NCBI RefSeq assembly: GCF_000250635.1
Contig: NC_016940.1
Location: 3,410,501 to 3,474,500, forward strand
Direction of reading: 5' to 3'
DNA length: 64,000 nt
DNA from: Saprospira grandis str. Lewin
GTDB lineage: Bacteria > Bacteroidota > Bacteroidia > Chitinophagales > Saprospiraceae
Below, in pieces: positions 9,214 through 17,673 of this stretch. How positions within the stretch are numbered: the first letter of the stretch is position 1; the number at the start of each line of letters is the position of its first letter. Both the position numbers and the translations under genes were made by a program. The notes beneath the pieces are model-generated. The model saw only the letters and a list, made by a program, of their open reading frames with translations. It did not search any database and was not told the DNA's origin.

Positions 9214-9359
9214 AGGCGGCGCAGCCGCCGCGGCTGAGGGATGGATAGGGGGGCGGCGCAGCCGCAGACCCAGCTTTTGAGCAAAGCGAAAAAGCGCAGG
9301 GCCGAGCATCCCTGCGAGCCCCGACACAGCCCGACCCGCCCGCAGGGCGGGGCAGCCCC
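9214..9359 (-). repeat. Intergenic repeat, type A (copy 3)
   Basis: Reads GGCTGAGGGATGGATAGG, then the stem GCGGC-GCA-GCCGC before AGACC, a long variable hairpin, the core GGGCCGAGCA, and ends GGGGCAGCCCCAAAA. The GGGG end lies 24 bases before the ATG at 9383. Inverted partner of copy 2. Confidence 0.85.
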
Positions 9360-9382
9360 AAAACAAAAGAAATAAAACACAA

Positions 9383-10624
9383 ATGAATAATGTACCTAAA
9401 ATCCTCTCTTTTGAGTTGGACCAACTAGATGCCGATCAGATTCTATTGAGCTGGACCACCGAAAATGCCCATAGCATTCAGCTACAATCTATTGGCGATT
9501 TCCATTTTGAGCAGCAATATAAGGCCAGAAGAGACCCCAAAAAAACCTATAATTTTGTGCTCATTGCCCTCAATTTAGACTCTAATATTCAGACGACAGA
9601 ACGGCTGCTGGTCTATCCAGCTCCCCAAATCCTCTCTTTTTCGCAGCAGTTTTTGGGCCAGCAACTACAGCTGAGCTGGCAATTGAGTGGGGCCAAAAAA
9701 ATAAGCCTCAATGGCGAAGAAATTCCCTTGCAAAGAGAACAAATTTTGCTCGATCTGCCCGCCCAAACTCAATCTTATGAGCTCAAGGTTTGGGGCGAAA
9801 ACCCCGGCGAATTGGTCCAACAAACCCTAGAGGTGGTGCCCCCTAAAAAAGATTATGGCCCCCTTTTGCGCAAAATAGCGCCCTGGGCCGCCGGCGCTCT
9901 GGGCCTAGGTCTACTGCTCTTTTTGGGCCTGCAATTTTGGCCAAAAACAAAGGCAAAAACAGCAAAAAAAGAACTGCAGCAGATTGCCAGTAGCTATGCC
10001 CAAGATTGTGGGCCAAAATCCCTAGAACAACTGCAAGACAACCTGCCCAAAATGCACCAACTGCTGCCCGAAGAACGCTATAAAACCTTTGCCTGCCTGC
10101 GCCAAGCTTATCCCCAAACCGATTTCACCCTGGCCATCTCCGAAACAGAAGGCCTGCTTTTCGAGTCGCTAGAAGAGTATTGTCTACGGCCCAAATTTGT
10201 ACTTCAAGTAGAAGAGTTGCGCTGGAATAAAGACAGCAGCCGCCTGCGCATTTCCGCCAATAGCCAAGAACGCCTGCTGGCCGAAGATTGGCCCGAAGCC
10301 CAAGAAAAAGAAGCCCCCGCCAAAACAGAAGAAACGCCTAGCCCCAAGGCAGCAACTAGCGCCCCTTTGAGCAGTTTGCCCATTCAGTTTCAAGGGAAAA
10401 TCAATGGCCGTTTGCGCCGTATCCGCATCCAAAGCCAAGAGAAACACGCCCAAGGAATTAGCTTTCAGTATAAGGTGTTTGGGCGGGCCAAAAGCCACCT
10501 AAAAGGGGAGCTCCGCTTTGAGGGCCAAACTGTAGAACTAGAAGGATTGGGCCAAGGAACCTACCGCCTAGAAGGCGGAAAACTCCTCTTCGATTTGCCC
10601 AAGGCAAGTCTAAAAGCATTGTAA
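9383..10624 (+). CDS. Single-pass membrane protein with two beta-sandwich-like repeats (413 aa)
   Basis: There is no N-terminal signal peptide. Residues 1-150 contain two similar segments, PKILSFELDQLDADQILLSW and PQILSFSQQFLGQQLQLSW, each followed by beta-rich sequence, as in Ig-like repeats. A transmembrane helix lies at about 165-186 (APWAAGALGLGLLLFLGL), followed by a basic stretch and a 220-residue C-terminal region with a proline/alanine-rich linker near 310-330. Because the N-terminus lacks a signal and positive charges lie on both sides of the helix, orientation is uncertain. It is divergent from the cytoskeletal-type operon and 24 bases upstream of a lipoprotein gene, probably part of the same system. 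No family recognised. Confidence 0.8.
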   Translation: MNNVPKILSFELDQLDADQILLSWTTENAHSIQLQSIGDFHFEQQYKARRDPKKTYNFVLIALNLDSNIQTTERLLVYPAPQILSFSQQFLGQQLQLSWQLSGAKKISLNGEEIPLQREQILLDLPAQTQSYELKVWGENPGELVQQTLEVVPPKKDYGPLLRKIAPWAAGALGLGLLLFLGLQFWPKTKAKTAKKELQQIASSYAQDCGPKSLEQLQDNLPKMHQLLPEERYKTFACLRQAYPQTDFTLAISETEGLLFESLEEYCLRPKFVLQVEELRWNKDSSRLRISANSQERLLAEDWPEAQEKEAPAKTEETPSPKAATSAPLSSLPIQFQGKINGRLRRIRIQSQEKHAQGISFQYKVFGRAKSHLKGELRFEGQTVELEGLGQGTYRLEGGKLLFDLPKASLKAL

Positions 10625-10648
10625 TTTCTTACTTAAAATAACCAACAG

Positions 10649-11506
10649 ATGAAAAAGACCTTTTTTGGGGCCAGTTTGGCCCTTTCGCTATTGCTGGCTG
10701 GCTGTGCCAATGAACAGGCCGCCGAAATTAGCCAACTCAATGACCGTATCCGCCAAGATAGTATCCTGCTATCCGAAATGGGCCAAGAAATGACCGAAAT
10801 CGATGAGGCTATTGAGCAGGTGCTAGATTATACCGCCGCCCAAGAAGGCCTAGAAGCGGGGGGCATTGACCTCTCTGATGCCTCTCAGGCAGAACGCCTA
10901 GGCAAAATTGAAGATATTATTAAGGCCAGCACCGCCAAAATTGAACGCCTAGAAGCCGATCTGGCCAAATCGCAATCCAGTTTGCTGAATAATGCTGGCC
11001 TGCGCAGAAGTATTGCGGCCCAGAAAAAATTGCTCTCCGAACAACAAGCAGAAATTAACCGCCTGAGTGGTAGAGTAGAAGAACTAGAGGTCGAAAATAG
11101 TACGCTCCGAGAAGAAAATGCAACTAAAACAGCCAAGATTGAGCGACAATCTAATGATTTGCAGGCCGCCCAAGCTAGTATCCAAGAAGCCGAAAACAGA
11201 TTGATGCAGATTCAAGATCAAGTGAATCAGGCCCAAAGACAAAACCAAGCGGTCAATGATCAAATCAATCGAGAATATATGCAAATTGCCGCCACCCTCA
11301 TCGAGATGGCTGAAGACCGTAAAGGCCTTTTTGGCAATGGCAAAAAACAACGCAAAGAGATGTGCATCAAAGCTATGCAGTACCTTTGTATGGCCCACCA
11401 AAGAGGGGTCTATCAAGCTATGACCGAAATCAATATTTTGCAGGGCCACAAAAAGCTAGGCAAATATGTCAAATACGAATCCTGTAATTCGGTGATGAAT
11501 AAATAA
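10649..11506 (+). CDS. Coiled-coil lipoprotein (285 aa)
   Basis: Signal peptide with lipobox LLLAGCANE (Cys19). Residues about 25-215 are heptad-rich and highly charged (for example KIERLEADLAKSQSSLL), indicating a long coiled coil. A compact C-terminal segment with two or three Cys follows. It starts 24 bases after the membrane protein gene and ends before a bidirectional terminator. The shape suggests a periplasmic spacer or a tether from the outer membrane towards the cell wall, which is inference. No specific family recognised. Confidence 0.8.
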   Translation: MKKTFFGASLALSLLLAGCANEQAAEISQLNDRIRQDSILLSEMGQEMTEIDEAIEQVLDYTAAQEGLEAGGIDLSDASQAERLGKIEDIIKASTAKIERLEADLAKSQSSLLNNAGLRRSIAAQKKLLSEQQAEINRLSGRVEELEVENSTLREENATKTAKIERQSNDLQAAQASIQEAENRLMQIQDQVNQAQRQNQAVNDQINREYMQIAATLIEMAEDRKGLFGNGKKQRKEMCIKAMQYLCMAHQRGVYQAMTEINILQGHKKLGKYVKYESCNSVMNK

Positions 11507-11520
11507 GGCCCAAAAACAGA

Positions 11521-11553
11521 AAAGCCCTGCTCCTAAGAGCAGGGCTTTTTTTG
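11521..11553. terminator. Bidirectional terminator between convergent genes
   Basis: Perfect 10-bp stem AGCCCTGCTC / GAGCAGGGCT (11523-11532 and 11537-11546) with a 4-base loop and seven T after it (plus strand). The A run on the other side is only about three bases, so it is stronger for the plus-strand lipoprotein gene. Confidence 0.9.
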
Positions 11554-11567
11554 TCAACAAGTTCAAG

Positions 11568-14126
11568 TTATTTTAACTCTCCCTTGCCCCAAAGTGCATA
11601 ATTGCTTAATCCGCACTCCAAAAATTCCTGATATTTATCCGCATCAAAGACAGCGCCCACAGGGGTATTGAGGATAGTCTCATCGGGGGCCATCAACACA
11701 TATAGCGGCTGAGACACTTGGCCAAAGTTGAGGCGCTCAAAGGCAGCCCACTTATTACCGACATTCCGAATCTTTTGGCCATCGGGAGCGGTAAGGGTTT
11801 TTTCTAGTTTTGTGCGATCATCTACATAGAGGGAAATGAGCACATATTCTTCATTCAGAATTTTATTGATTTCAGGCTTAACCCAAACCTGATCTTCCAT
11901 CTTACGGCAGTTTTCACAGCCATAACCCGTAAAGTCAATCATGATAGGCAACTTCTGCTCTCTAGCATAAGCCAAACCTTCTTCATAATCGTGAAAGCAG
12001 TTTTGTAGTCCAGCAGGACAGTCGCAAGGATGATAGTAAGAGTAGCAAGCGGGGGGAGCCAATCCACTCATAATCGGAGGAGTGGCATAGGTGCCTGTTT
12101 TTTCATCTACCGTAAAGCCTAAGGCAAAATAAGTAGCCAAAGCAATGCTAAACAAGCCTAAACCTTTGCGGGGAAGGCTAATTTTAGCGCCTTTCATATC
12201 GTGTGGGAAGCGAATAAAGCCCAAAAGGTAAATCCCCATAGCAAAAGCTACCACCACATAAATCCCCAAGAAGGTTTCATATTTGAGCAGCTCCCAGTGC
12301 ATGGTCATATCGGCCTTAGAAAGGAATTTGAAGGCCAAGGCCACCTCTACAAAACCCAAAACCACTTTCACTACATTCATCCAGCCACCAGAGCGGGGCA
12401 AAGAGTTGAGCCAACCCGGAAAGGCCGAGAAGAGCGCAAAAGGAAGGGCCAAAGCAGAAGAAAAACCGAGCATCCCCACAGCAGGAGCCAATTGGCCACC
12501 CTCTGCAGCTTGTACCAAAAGCGTCCCGATAATAGGACCTGTACAAGAGAAAGAGACCAAAGAAAGCGTAAAGGCCATAAAGAAAATACCTAGCAAACCA
12601 CCACGGTCGGCCGCTCTATCGGTTTCATTGGACCAAGAAGAGGGCAGGGTAATTTCATAGTAGCCAAAGAAAGAAATGGCAAAAGCAATGAACAGAATAA
12701 AAAAGCTCAGGTTGGGAATCCAGTGGGTAGATAACCAGTTCAAAGCATTCTCTCCAAATACAATCGTAACAAACATCCCCAAAGCCACATAGATACCAAT
12801 GATAGAAAGGCCGTAAATGGTCGCATTGCGAATCCCCTCGGCCTTAGATTGGCTGCGCTTGGTAAAGAAAGAGACCGTCAAGGGAATCATCGGAAAAACG
12901 CAGGGCGTCAATAAGGCAAATAATCCCCCAATAAAGCCAAAGAAGAAAATCATCCAAAGGCTGAGGTTGTCACTTTCTACCTCGGTCCCACAGTTCCCAC
13001 GGGCTGCCGCAGCTTTTAAGCTGCTGCGAATATCAGGGCGATCAATGCCCGTCAATACTTTGTTCGGATCAATTTTGGGCGTGCTTGCCGCTGCGGCCTT
13101 AAAAAAGCTAAATTCCAAATCGGTAGGGGGCAAGCATTGCTCCTTATCACAAATCATATAGGTCAAAAAGCCCTCTAGGGCCTTGCTGCTGTCCAATACT
13201 TCTACCCGCTGTCGAATCTCTAGTTGGTTTTTGTATTTGGTCAGCTTCATATCAAAAAGCGGATCAAAACCAGAGACCTTATTTTTAGGGTCATTGGTGC
13301 TTTCTGTTGGACCAGAAAGTAGCTTGAAGTGATCGCCTTCTACAAAGTTGAGTTTGGTCGCTACCGGACCATCTTCTCCCTCCAAAAACTGCGAGTAGGT
13401 ATGCCAGCCCTCAGTCATTTCTGCTCTAAAGATGAGCTCATAGCTGTTCCCTTCAATCAAACGCTTTTCATAGCTCCAGCTGATGGGCTGCCCCTCTACA
13501 GCACTACTATTTGGCGCTGTTTCTTCCTCTACAGTTACTTCTTCTTTGGGCGTTTCAGCAGCGGAATCTAGCTGGGCCGTTGTATTGGCCGCATCCTTTG
13601 CTTTTGGGGCAACTTGGCCCGATTTCCCATCTTCAGTAGACTCTTGGGCCGCCTTAGGCTGAGGCAAAGCCGCCAAGTCAATGTCAAATTCATAGTTGGT
13701 TGGAGGCAAACAACTTTGGTCATTACAGGTCATGTACTCTAAATAACCGACCAAGTGTTGCTGCTTATTAGGCGTGGCCACAGTCTTCAAAATCTGCAAG
13801 TCATTCTTATACTTGGTCACTTGCATCTCGAAAATCTCATCAAAACCCGATTTCTTGTTTCCTGGATCGCTACTGCTTTCACTGGCTTTTCCTACAGGCG
13901 TAAATTCTCCCTCCTCTATAGTCACAGAGGTGGCCACTGGCCCATCTTCAGAGGGCAAGTAGAGGGAATAGACATACCAGCCTTTTTCAATTTTGGCCTT
14001 AAAGGTAATGCTGTATTGCCCATTGCCTAGCGCTTTGGCCTCATGGCGCCAACGAACGGGCGTTTGGGCCGATAAACTGCCCAAAATGGCAAAGAGGGAC
14101 AAAAAAGTAAATAGGGTCCTTAACAT
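11568..14126 (-). CDS. dsbD: Thiol:disulfide interchange protein DsbD with duplicated N-terminal domain
   Basis: 852 residues. A signal peptide is followed by two similar sensor-type domains: one starts VRWRHEAKALGNGQYSITF, the second ISWSYEKRLIEGNSYELIF, and each contains EDGPVAT and an MTCND or MICDK segment. Next comes the multi-pass DsbD core with LLTPCVFPMIPLTVSFF (about residue 405) and SFSCTGPIIGTLL (about 527). The C-terminal thioredoxin domain carries YGCENCRKMEDQVW (about 735). The family moves electrons from cytoplasmic thioredoxin across the inner membrane to periplasmic partners. Two N-terminal domains instead of one is unusual and makes the protein longer than the classical form (about 560 residues). 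The gene stands alone between a terminator and a repeat. Confidence 0.93.
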   Translation of the reverse strand: MLRTLFTFLSLFAILGSLSAQTPVRWRHEAKALGNGQYSITFKAKIEKGWYVYSLYLPSEDGPVATSVTIEEGEFTPVGKASESSSDPGNKKSGFDEIFEMQVTKYKNDLQILKTVATPNKQQHLVGYLEYMTCNDQSCLPPTNYEFDIDLAALPQPKAAQESTEDGKSGQVAPKAKDAANTTAQLDSAAETPKEEVTVEEETAPNSSAVEGQPISWSYEKRLIEGNSYELIFRAEMTEGWHTYSQFLEGEDGPVATKLNFVEGDHFKLLSGPTESTNDPKNKVSGFDPLFDMKLTKYKNQLEIRQRVEVLDSSKALEGFLTYMICDKEQCLPPTDLEFSFFKAAAASTPKIDPNKVLTGIDRPDIRSSLKAAAARGNCGTEVESDNLSLWMIFFFGFIGGLFALLTPCVFPMIPLTVSFFTKRSQSKAEGIRNATIYGLSIIGIYVALGMFVTIVFGENALNWLSTHWIPNLSFFILFIAFAISFFGYYEITLPSSWSNETDRAADRGGLLGIFFMAFTLSLVSFSCTGPIIGTLLVQAAEGGQLAPAVGMLGFSSALALPFALFSAFPGWLNSLPRSGGWMNVVKVVLGFVEVALAFKFLSKADMTMHWELLKYETFLGIYVVVAFAMGIYLLGFIRFPHDMKGAKISLPRKGLGLFSIALATYFALGFTVDEKTGTYATPPIMSGLAPPACYSYYHPCDCPAGLQNCFHDYEEGLAYAREQKLPIMIDFTGYGCENCRKMEDQVWVKPEINKILNEEYVLISLYVDDRTKLEKTLTAPDGQKIRNVGNKWAAFERLNFGQVSQPLYVLMAPDETILNTPVGAVFDADKYQEFLECGLSNYALWGKGELK

Positions 14127-14302
14127 ACTGATGGATATAAAAATATAGGAAAATGCTTGTTTTTAAAGAACTGTATGAAGTATAAACAGCCTTGCCAATC
14201 TCATTGGCTTTCGACAAAGCTAAAAAATATATCGCTTAATGGGCGTTAATCAAAGGTTAAGCAGAACTTTTGAGAATTGTAAAATTGTGATAATGCTTTT
14301 TT

Positions 14303-14430
14303 GGGGCTGCCCCTCCCTGCGGTCGGGTCGGGCTGTGCCGTGGCTCGCAGGTCTGCTCGGCCCTGTGGGGCTTTCACTTCGCTTCAGCCCCTAGGTCTGC
14401 GGCTGCGCCGCACCACTTTCCATCCCTCAG
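14303..14430 (+). repeat. Intergenic repeat, type A (copy 4)
   Basis: TTGGGGCTGCCCC start, core GGCTCGCAGGTCTGCTCGGC, stem GCGGC-TGC-GCCGC between GGTCTG and CACC, end CCATCCCTCAGCC. The 160-bp foldback element follows immediately. The gap 14127-14302 before it is AT-rich with no gene. Confidence 0.85.
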
Positions 14431-14588
14431 CCAGATTTAATCGCGCTGCTTTGGCTATAGTTTGTTATGAATTTTCTACTAGGCCAGCTATTTTTTAAGG
14501 GCATAGCCTTCGCTATGGCCGAGAAAAATAGAGCCGCCTACTGGGAAATTGCTACAAACTATAAAAGTGAGTGCGTTTAAATCTGGCT
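14429..14588 (+). repeat. 160-bp foldback (MITE-like) element, copy 1
   Basis: Terminal inverted repeats AGCCAGATTTAA and TTAAATCTGGCT bound a 160-base segment. A second inner pair, TATAGTTTGT / ACAAACTATA, and a hairpin CATAGC-CTTC-GCTATG lie inside. A copy of identical length is at 61227-61386. There is no ORF, so if it is mobile it is non-autonomous. Confidence 0.75.
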
Positions 14589-14629
14589 ATTGCCTGCGGC
14601 GGCTTCGCCGCCTGTCCCCTCCAAAATGC

Positions 14630-15778
14630 CTATAGCCCTTCTAAGCGCCGAGCCGCCGCCGCTAAAGTCTCCTCGGTTTTGGCAAAACAAAAACGGACCA
14701 CTTTGTTGTCAGGCTGCTCTTGGCTATAAAATGGAGAAAGCGGAATCACCGCCACGCCCTTTTCTATGGTCAACCAACGAGCAAAATCGACATCATTCAA
14801 CTCCGAGATTTGGCTATAATCCCCCAACTGAAAATAACTGCCTCCAGAGGGCTCAAACTGAAAGGGCGTATCTTTCATAAGGTCCAAAAAGAGGTCCCGC
14901 TTGGCCTGAAAGAAGGCCGATAGCCCCAAATAAGTGCTGGGGTCTTCTAGGTATTCGGCTATGGCGTATTGTACAGCCGTATTGGCCGAAAAGACATTGA
15001 ATTGATGGACCATCCTAAATTCTCGCATGAGTCGAGCCGCTCCCACTACATAACCCATTTTCCAACCCGTGCTGTGCAAGGTTTTCCCAAAAGAATAAGT
15101 AGCCAAGGTCCGATCTCGCAAAGCTGGATAGGAGAGGGCCGATAAATGCTTTTGCCCATCAAAGACAATATGCTCATAGACCTCATCACTCAATAGTATG
15201 ATGTTCGTCGGCGCCAAAAGATCAGTTAGGGCCTGCATGTCTTCCTCCCTAAAGCAACGCCCAATAGGGTTATGCGGGCTGTTAATGATGAACATCCGCG
15301 TTTTCTCTGTAATCAGTTGGCCCAATTCCTCCCAATCTATGGCCCAATCTGGCGCTTTGAGGGCATAGGGTACTCCCTTGGCCCCAGCCAACTCAATGGC
15401 AGGCAGGTAACAATCATAGGCGGGCTCAATCACAATGACCTCATCGCCTGGGCGAACAAAGGCCATAATAGAGGAAAAGATAGCCTCTGTAGCTCCTGCC
15501 GTAATCGTAATCTCTGTAGCTGGATCATAACTGGCCCCATAAAGAGAGTCTATTTTTTTGGCCAAACGCTGGTTGAGCTCGGGCACTCCCGCCATGGGCG
15601 CATATTGGTTTTTACCCGCCAACATATATTTATGGACCAACTCTATCAAACGAGGATCTACGGGGTAGTTCGGAAAACCCTGCGATAGGTTGATGGCCTC
15701 ATGCTTTTGGGCCAAGGCCGACATGACCGAGAATATAGTGGTCTCTGCCGATGGAAATTTAGAGGAAAACTGAATCAT
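14630..15778 (-). CDS. PLP-dependent aminotransferase, methionine/kynurenine aminotransferase type
   Basis: I chose ATG 15778 (382 residues), where MIQFSSKFPSAETTIFSVM begins the family's normal N-terminus. A longer reading would run into a type A repeat. Class I/II aminotransferase marks include INLSQGFPNYPVDPRLI, QYAPMAGVPELNQRL, FIINSPHNPIGRCF and DEVYEHIVFDGQKH. The PLP lysine lies in SFGKTLHSTGWKMGYVVG (about residue 232). The SQGFPN opening is typical of the YbdL/KAT subgroup, which uses methionine, aromatic amino acids or kynurenine; the actual substrate cannot be read from sequence. The ATG lies about 40 bases from the repeat. Confidence 0.88.
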   Translation of the reverse strand: MIQFSSKFPSAETTIFSVMSALAQKHEAINLSQGFPNYPVDPRLIELVHKYMLAGKNQYAPMAGVPELNQRLAKKIDSLYGASYDPATEITITAGATEAIFSSIMAFVRPGDEVIVIEPAYDCYLPAIELAGAKGVPYALKAPDWAIDWEELGQLITEKTRMFIINSPHNPIGRCFREEDMQALTDLLAPTNIILLSDEVYEHIVFDGQKHLSALSYPALRDRTLATYSFGKTLHSTGWKMGYVVGAARLMREFRMVHQFNVFSANTAVQYAIAEYLEDPSTYLGLSAFFQAKRDLFLDLMKDTPFQFEPSGGSYFQLGDYSQISELNDVDFARWLTIEKGVAVIPLSPFYSQEQPDNKVVRFCFAKTEETLAAAARRLEGL

Positions 15779-15820
15779 AGTTTCTTTTACTAAAGAAGAT
15801 GAGGAGAGAAGGGGCCATTT

Positions 15821-15977
15821 AGGCGGCGCAGCCGCCTCAAGGAGCGAAGCGACGCGGCTGAGGGGCTGTAGCAGGGCCGCCAAAGGCGGCAGAGCCAGCG
15901 GGCGCAGCCCGCGCAGGGCCGAGCAGACTTGCGAGCTGCGCAATGGCCCGACCCAAGGCCGAAGGCCGAAGGGGCAG
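15821..15977 (-). repeat. Intergenic repeat, type A (copy 5)
   Basis: Opens with the stem AGGCGGC-GCA-GCCGCCT and GGCTGAGGGGCTGTAGCAGG. It has GCCGCC-AAA-GGCGGC before AGAGCC, the core GGGCCGAGCAGACTTGCGAG, and ends GGGGCAGCCCC. It lies between the aminotransferase start and the ffh terminator. The GGGG end faces ffh. Confidence 0.85.
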
Positions 15978-16022
15978 CCCCAAATAAAGGTCCCGAAAAT
16001 AATAAGTTCTGCCTGTAATTAC

Positions 16023-16052
16023 AAAAAAAAAGAGCCACCCAAAGGCAGCTCT
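16023..16052 (-). terminator. Terminator after ffh
   Basis: On the minus strand, AGAGCTGCC and GGTGGCTCT pair (with wobble) and are followed by eight T. It lies 25 bases after the ffh stop. Confidence 0.8.
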
Positions 16053-16076
16053 TAGTGTATATAGTTGGTCGATCTT

Positions 16077-17420
16077 CTAACGGAATCCTCTAGGGATGTT
16101 GGGCATGCGCATATTGCCGCCCCCCGCTTGCATCTTACTCATCTGGAACATCATCTTACGCATTTGCTCAAACTGACGCAAAAACTGATTGATCTCCTCT
16201 ACGCGGTTTCCGCTTCCTTTGGCAATCCGCTTTTTGCGGCTACCATTGATCACGCCAGGATTTCCCCGCTCTTCAGGAGTCATAGAAAGAATGATGGCCT
16301 CAATTTTATTAAAGGCATTGTCGTCAATGTCAATGTCCTTGGCAATCTTGCCCATACCCGGAATCATCCCGATCAAGCTCTTGAGGTTACCCATCTTGCG
16401 GATTTGGGCCAACTGCTTGAGAAAGTCGTTAAAGTCAAACTGATTCTTACGAATCTTCTTCTCTAGGCGCTTGGCTTCCTTCTCATCAAAGTCCTCTTGA
16501 GCCTTTTCTACCAATGAAATGATATCTCCCATACCCAAAATACGCTGGGCCATACGATCGGGGTGGAAAATGTCCAAGGTGTCCATTTTCTCTCCCATAG
16601 AGATAAACTTAATTGGCTTACCTACGGTGTATTTGATCGAAAGAGCAGCACCACCACGAGTATCCCCGTCCAATTTGGTCAAAACTACCCCATCATAATT
16701 GATGCGATCGTTAAAGGCCTTGGCCGTGTTTACCGCATCTTGTCCAGTCATCGAATCCACTACAAAGAGGGTCTCTGTAGGCTGAATCGCTTCTTTTACC
16801 GCAGCAATCTCCGTCATCATCTCCTCATCTACGGCCAAACGACCCGCAGTATCGACGATCACGACATCATATTTTCCTTTTTTGGCCTCGGCAATACCGT
16901 TTAGCGCAATCTCTACGGGGTTTTTGTTGTCCATCTCCTTGTAGATGTCAACACCCACCTGCTCGGCAACAACCGCCAACTGATTGATGGCCGCAGGACG
17001 ATAAACGTCACAAGCAATCACCATCACTTTTTTGTTGCGCTTGTTTTTCAAGTGGCGAGAAAGCTTACCCGTAAAGGTCGTTTTACCAGAACCTTGTAGA
17101 CCAGCAATCAAAACAATACCCGGATTGGCCTTGATGTTAATCCCTACAGATTGTCCACCCATCAATTCAACCAACTCATCCTGAACGATTTTAACCATCA
17201 AATCACCAGGACGTACCGATTTCAATACGTTGCGCTTTCCAAGGGCCTCTTCCTTTACTTTATCCGTAAAAGATTTGGCAATCTTGTAGTTTACATCGGC
17301 ATCAACCAATGCACGGCGAATCGCTTTAACGGAGGTGGCCACATTGATTTCGGTCAACTTACCGTCACCCGAAAGGTTCTTAAAGGCCGCATCTAAATTA
17401 TCTTGTAAATTGCTAAACAT
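16077..17420 (-). CDS. ffh: Signal recognition particle protein Ffh
   Basis: 447 residues, normal length for the family. The N-terminal helical bundle is followed by the SRP GTPase: GLQGSGKTTFTGKL (about 107-120), VDTAGRLAVDEEMM, and TKLDGDTRGGAALS. The C-terminal M domain from about residue 300 is rich in methionine (QMRKMMFQMSKMQAGGGN) and binds SRP RNA and signal peptides. It directs membrane proteins co-translationally to FtsY and the Sec machinery. A TATATTTG box lies 60 bases upstream of the ATG. Confidence 0.97.
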   Translation of the reverse strand: MFSNLQDNLDAAFKNLSGDGKLTEINVATSVKAIRRALVDADVNYKIAKSFTDKVKEEALGKRNVLKSVRPGDLMVKIVQDELVELMGGQSVGINIKANPGIVLIAGLQGSGKTTFTGKLSRHLKNKRNKKVMVIACDVYRPAAINQLAVVAEQVGVDIYKEMDNKNPVEIALNGIAEAKKGKYDVVIVDTAGRLAVDEEMMTEIAAVKEAIQPTETLFVVDSMTGQDAVNTAKAFNDRINYDGVVLTKLDGDTRGGAALSIKYTVGKPIKFISMGEKMDTLDIFHPDRMAQRILGMGDIISLVEKAQEDFDEKEAKRLEKKIRKNQFDFNDFLKQLAQIRKMGNLKSLIGMIPGMGKIAKDIDIDDNAFNKIEAIILSMTPEERGNPGVINGSRKKRIAKGSGNRVEEINQFLRQFEQMRKMMFQMSKMQAGGGNMRMPNIPRGFR

Positions 17421-17479
17421 AAATATAGAGATCTATTTCTTCTTAGTTGAGATGGAGAGATGATTGGGGTTTAGAGGGG

Positions 17480-17487
17480 CAAATATA
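17480..17487 (-). promoter_or_regulatory. Candidate -7 box of the ffh promoter
   Basis: Minus-strand TATATTTG fits the Bacteroidota TAnnTTTG consensus and would give a 5' leader of about 55 bases. The upstream -33 region is A/T-rich without a clear TTTG. Confidence 0.4.
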
Positions 17488-17518
17488 AGCATTTTTTATA
17501 GTTTTTTTAAATTTTTTT

Positions 17519-17655
17519 GGGGCTGCCCCGCCCTGCGGGCGGGTCGGGCCATTGCGCAGCTCGCAGGCCTGCTCGGCCCTTCGGCCTGCGGCCTCGGTCT
17601 GCCGCTTCGCGGCCCTGCTTCAGCCCCTCAGCCTGCGGGCGCTTGCGCGCCCTGT
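17519..17655 (+). repeat. Intergenic repeat, type A (copy 6)
   Basis: GGGGCTGCCCC start, stem GCCC-TGC-GGGC before GGGTCGGGC, core CAGCTCGCAGGCCTGCTCGG, hairpin GGCC-TGC-GGCC before TCGGTCTG, and an atypical end (CTTCAGCCCCTCAGCC). The GGGG end faces the ffh promoter. Confidence 0.85.
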
Positions 17656-17673
17656 CCCATCCAAAACCCAGCT

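Noticed and set aside
9078-9380. Minus-strand ORFs of 60-100 codons in the divergent gap
   Set aside because: They are translations of the A/B repeats with Arg/Pro/Cys-rich composition and no homology signal.
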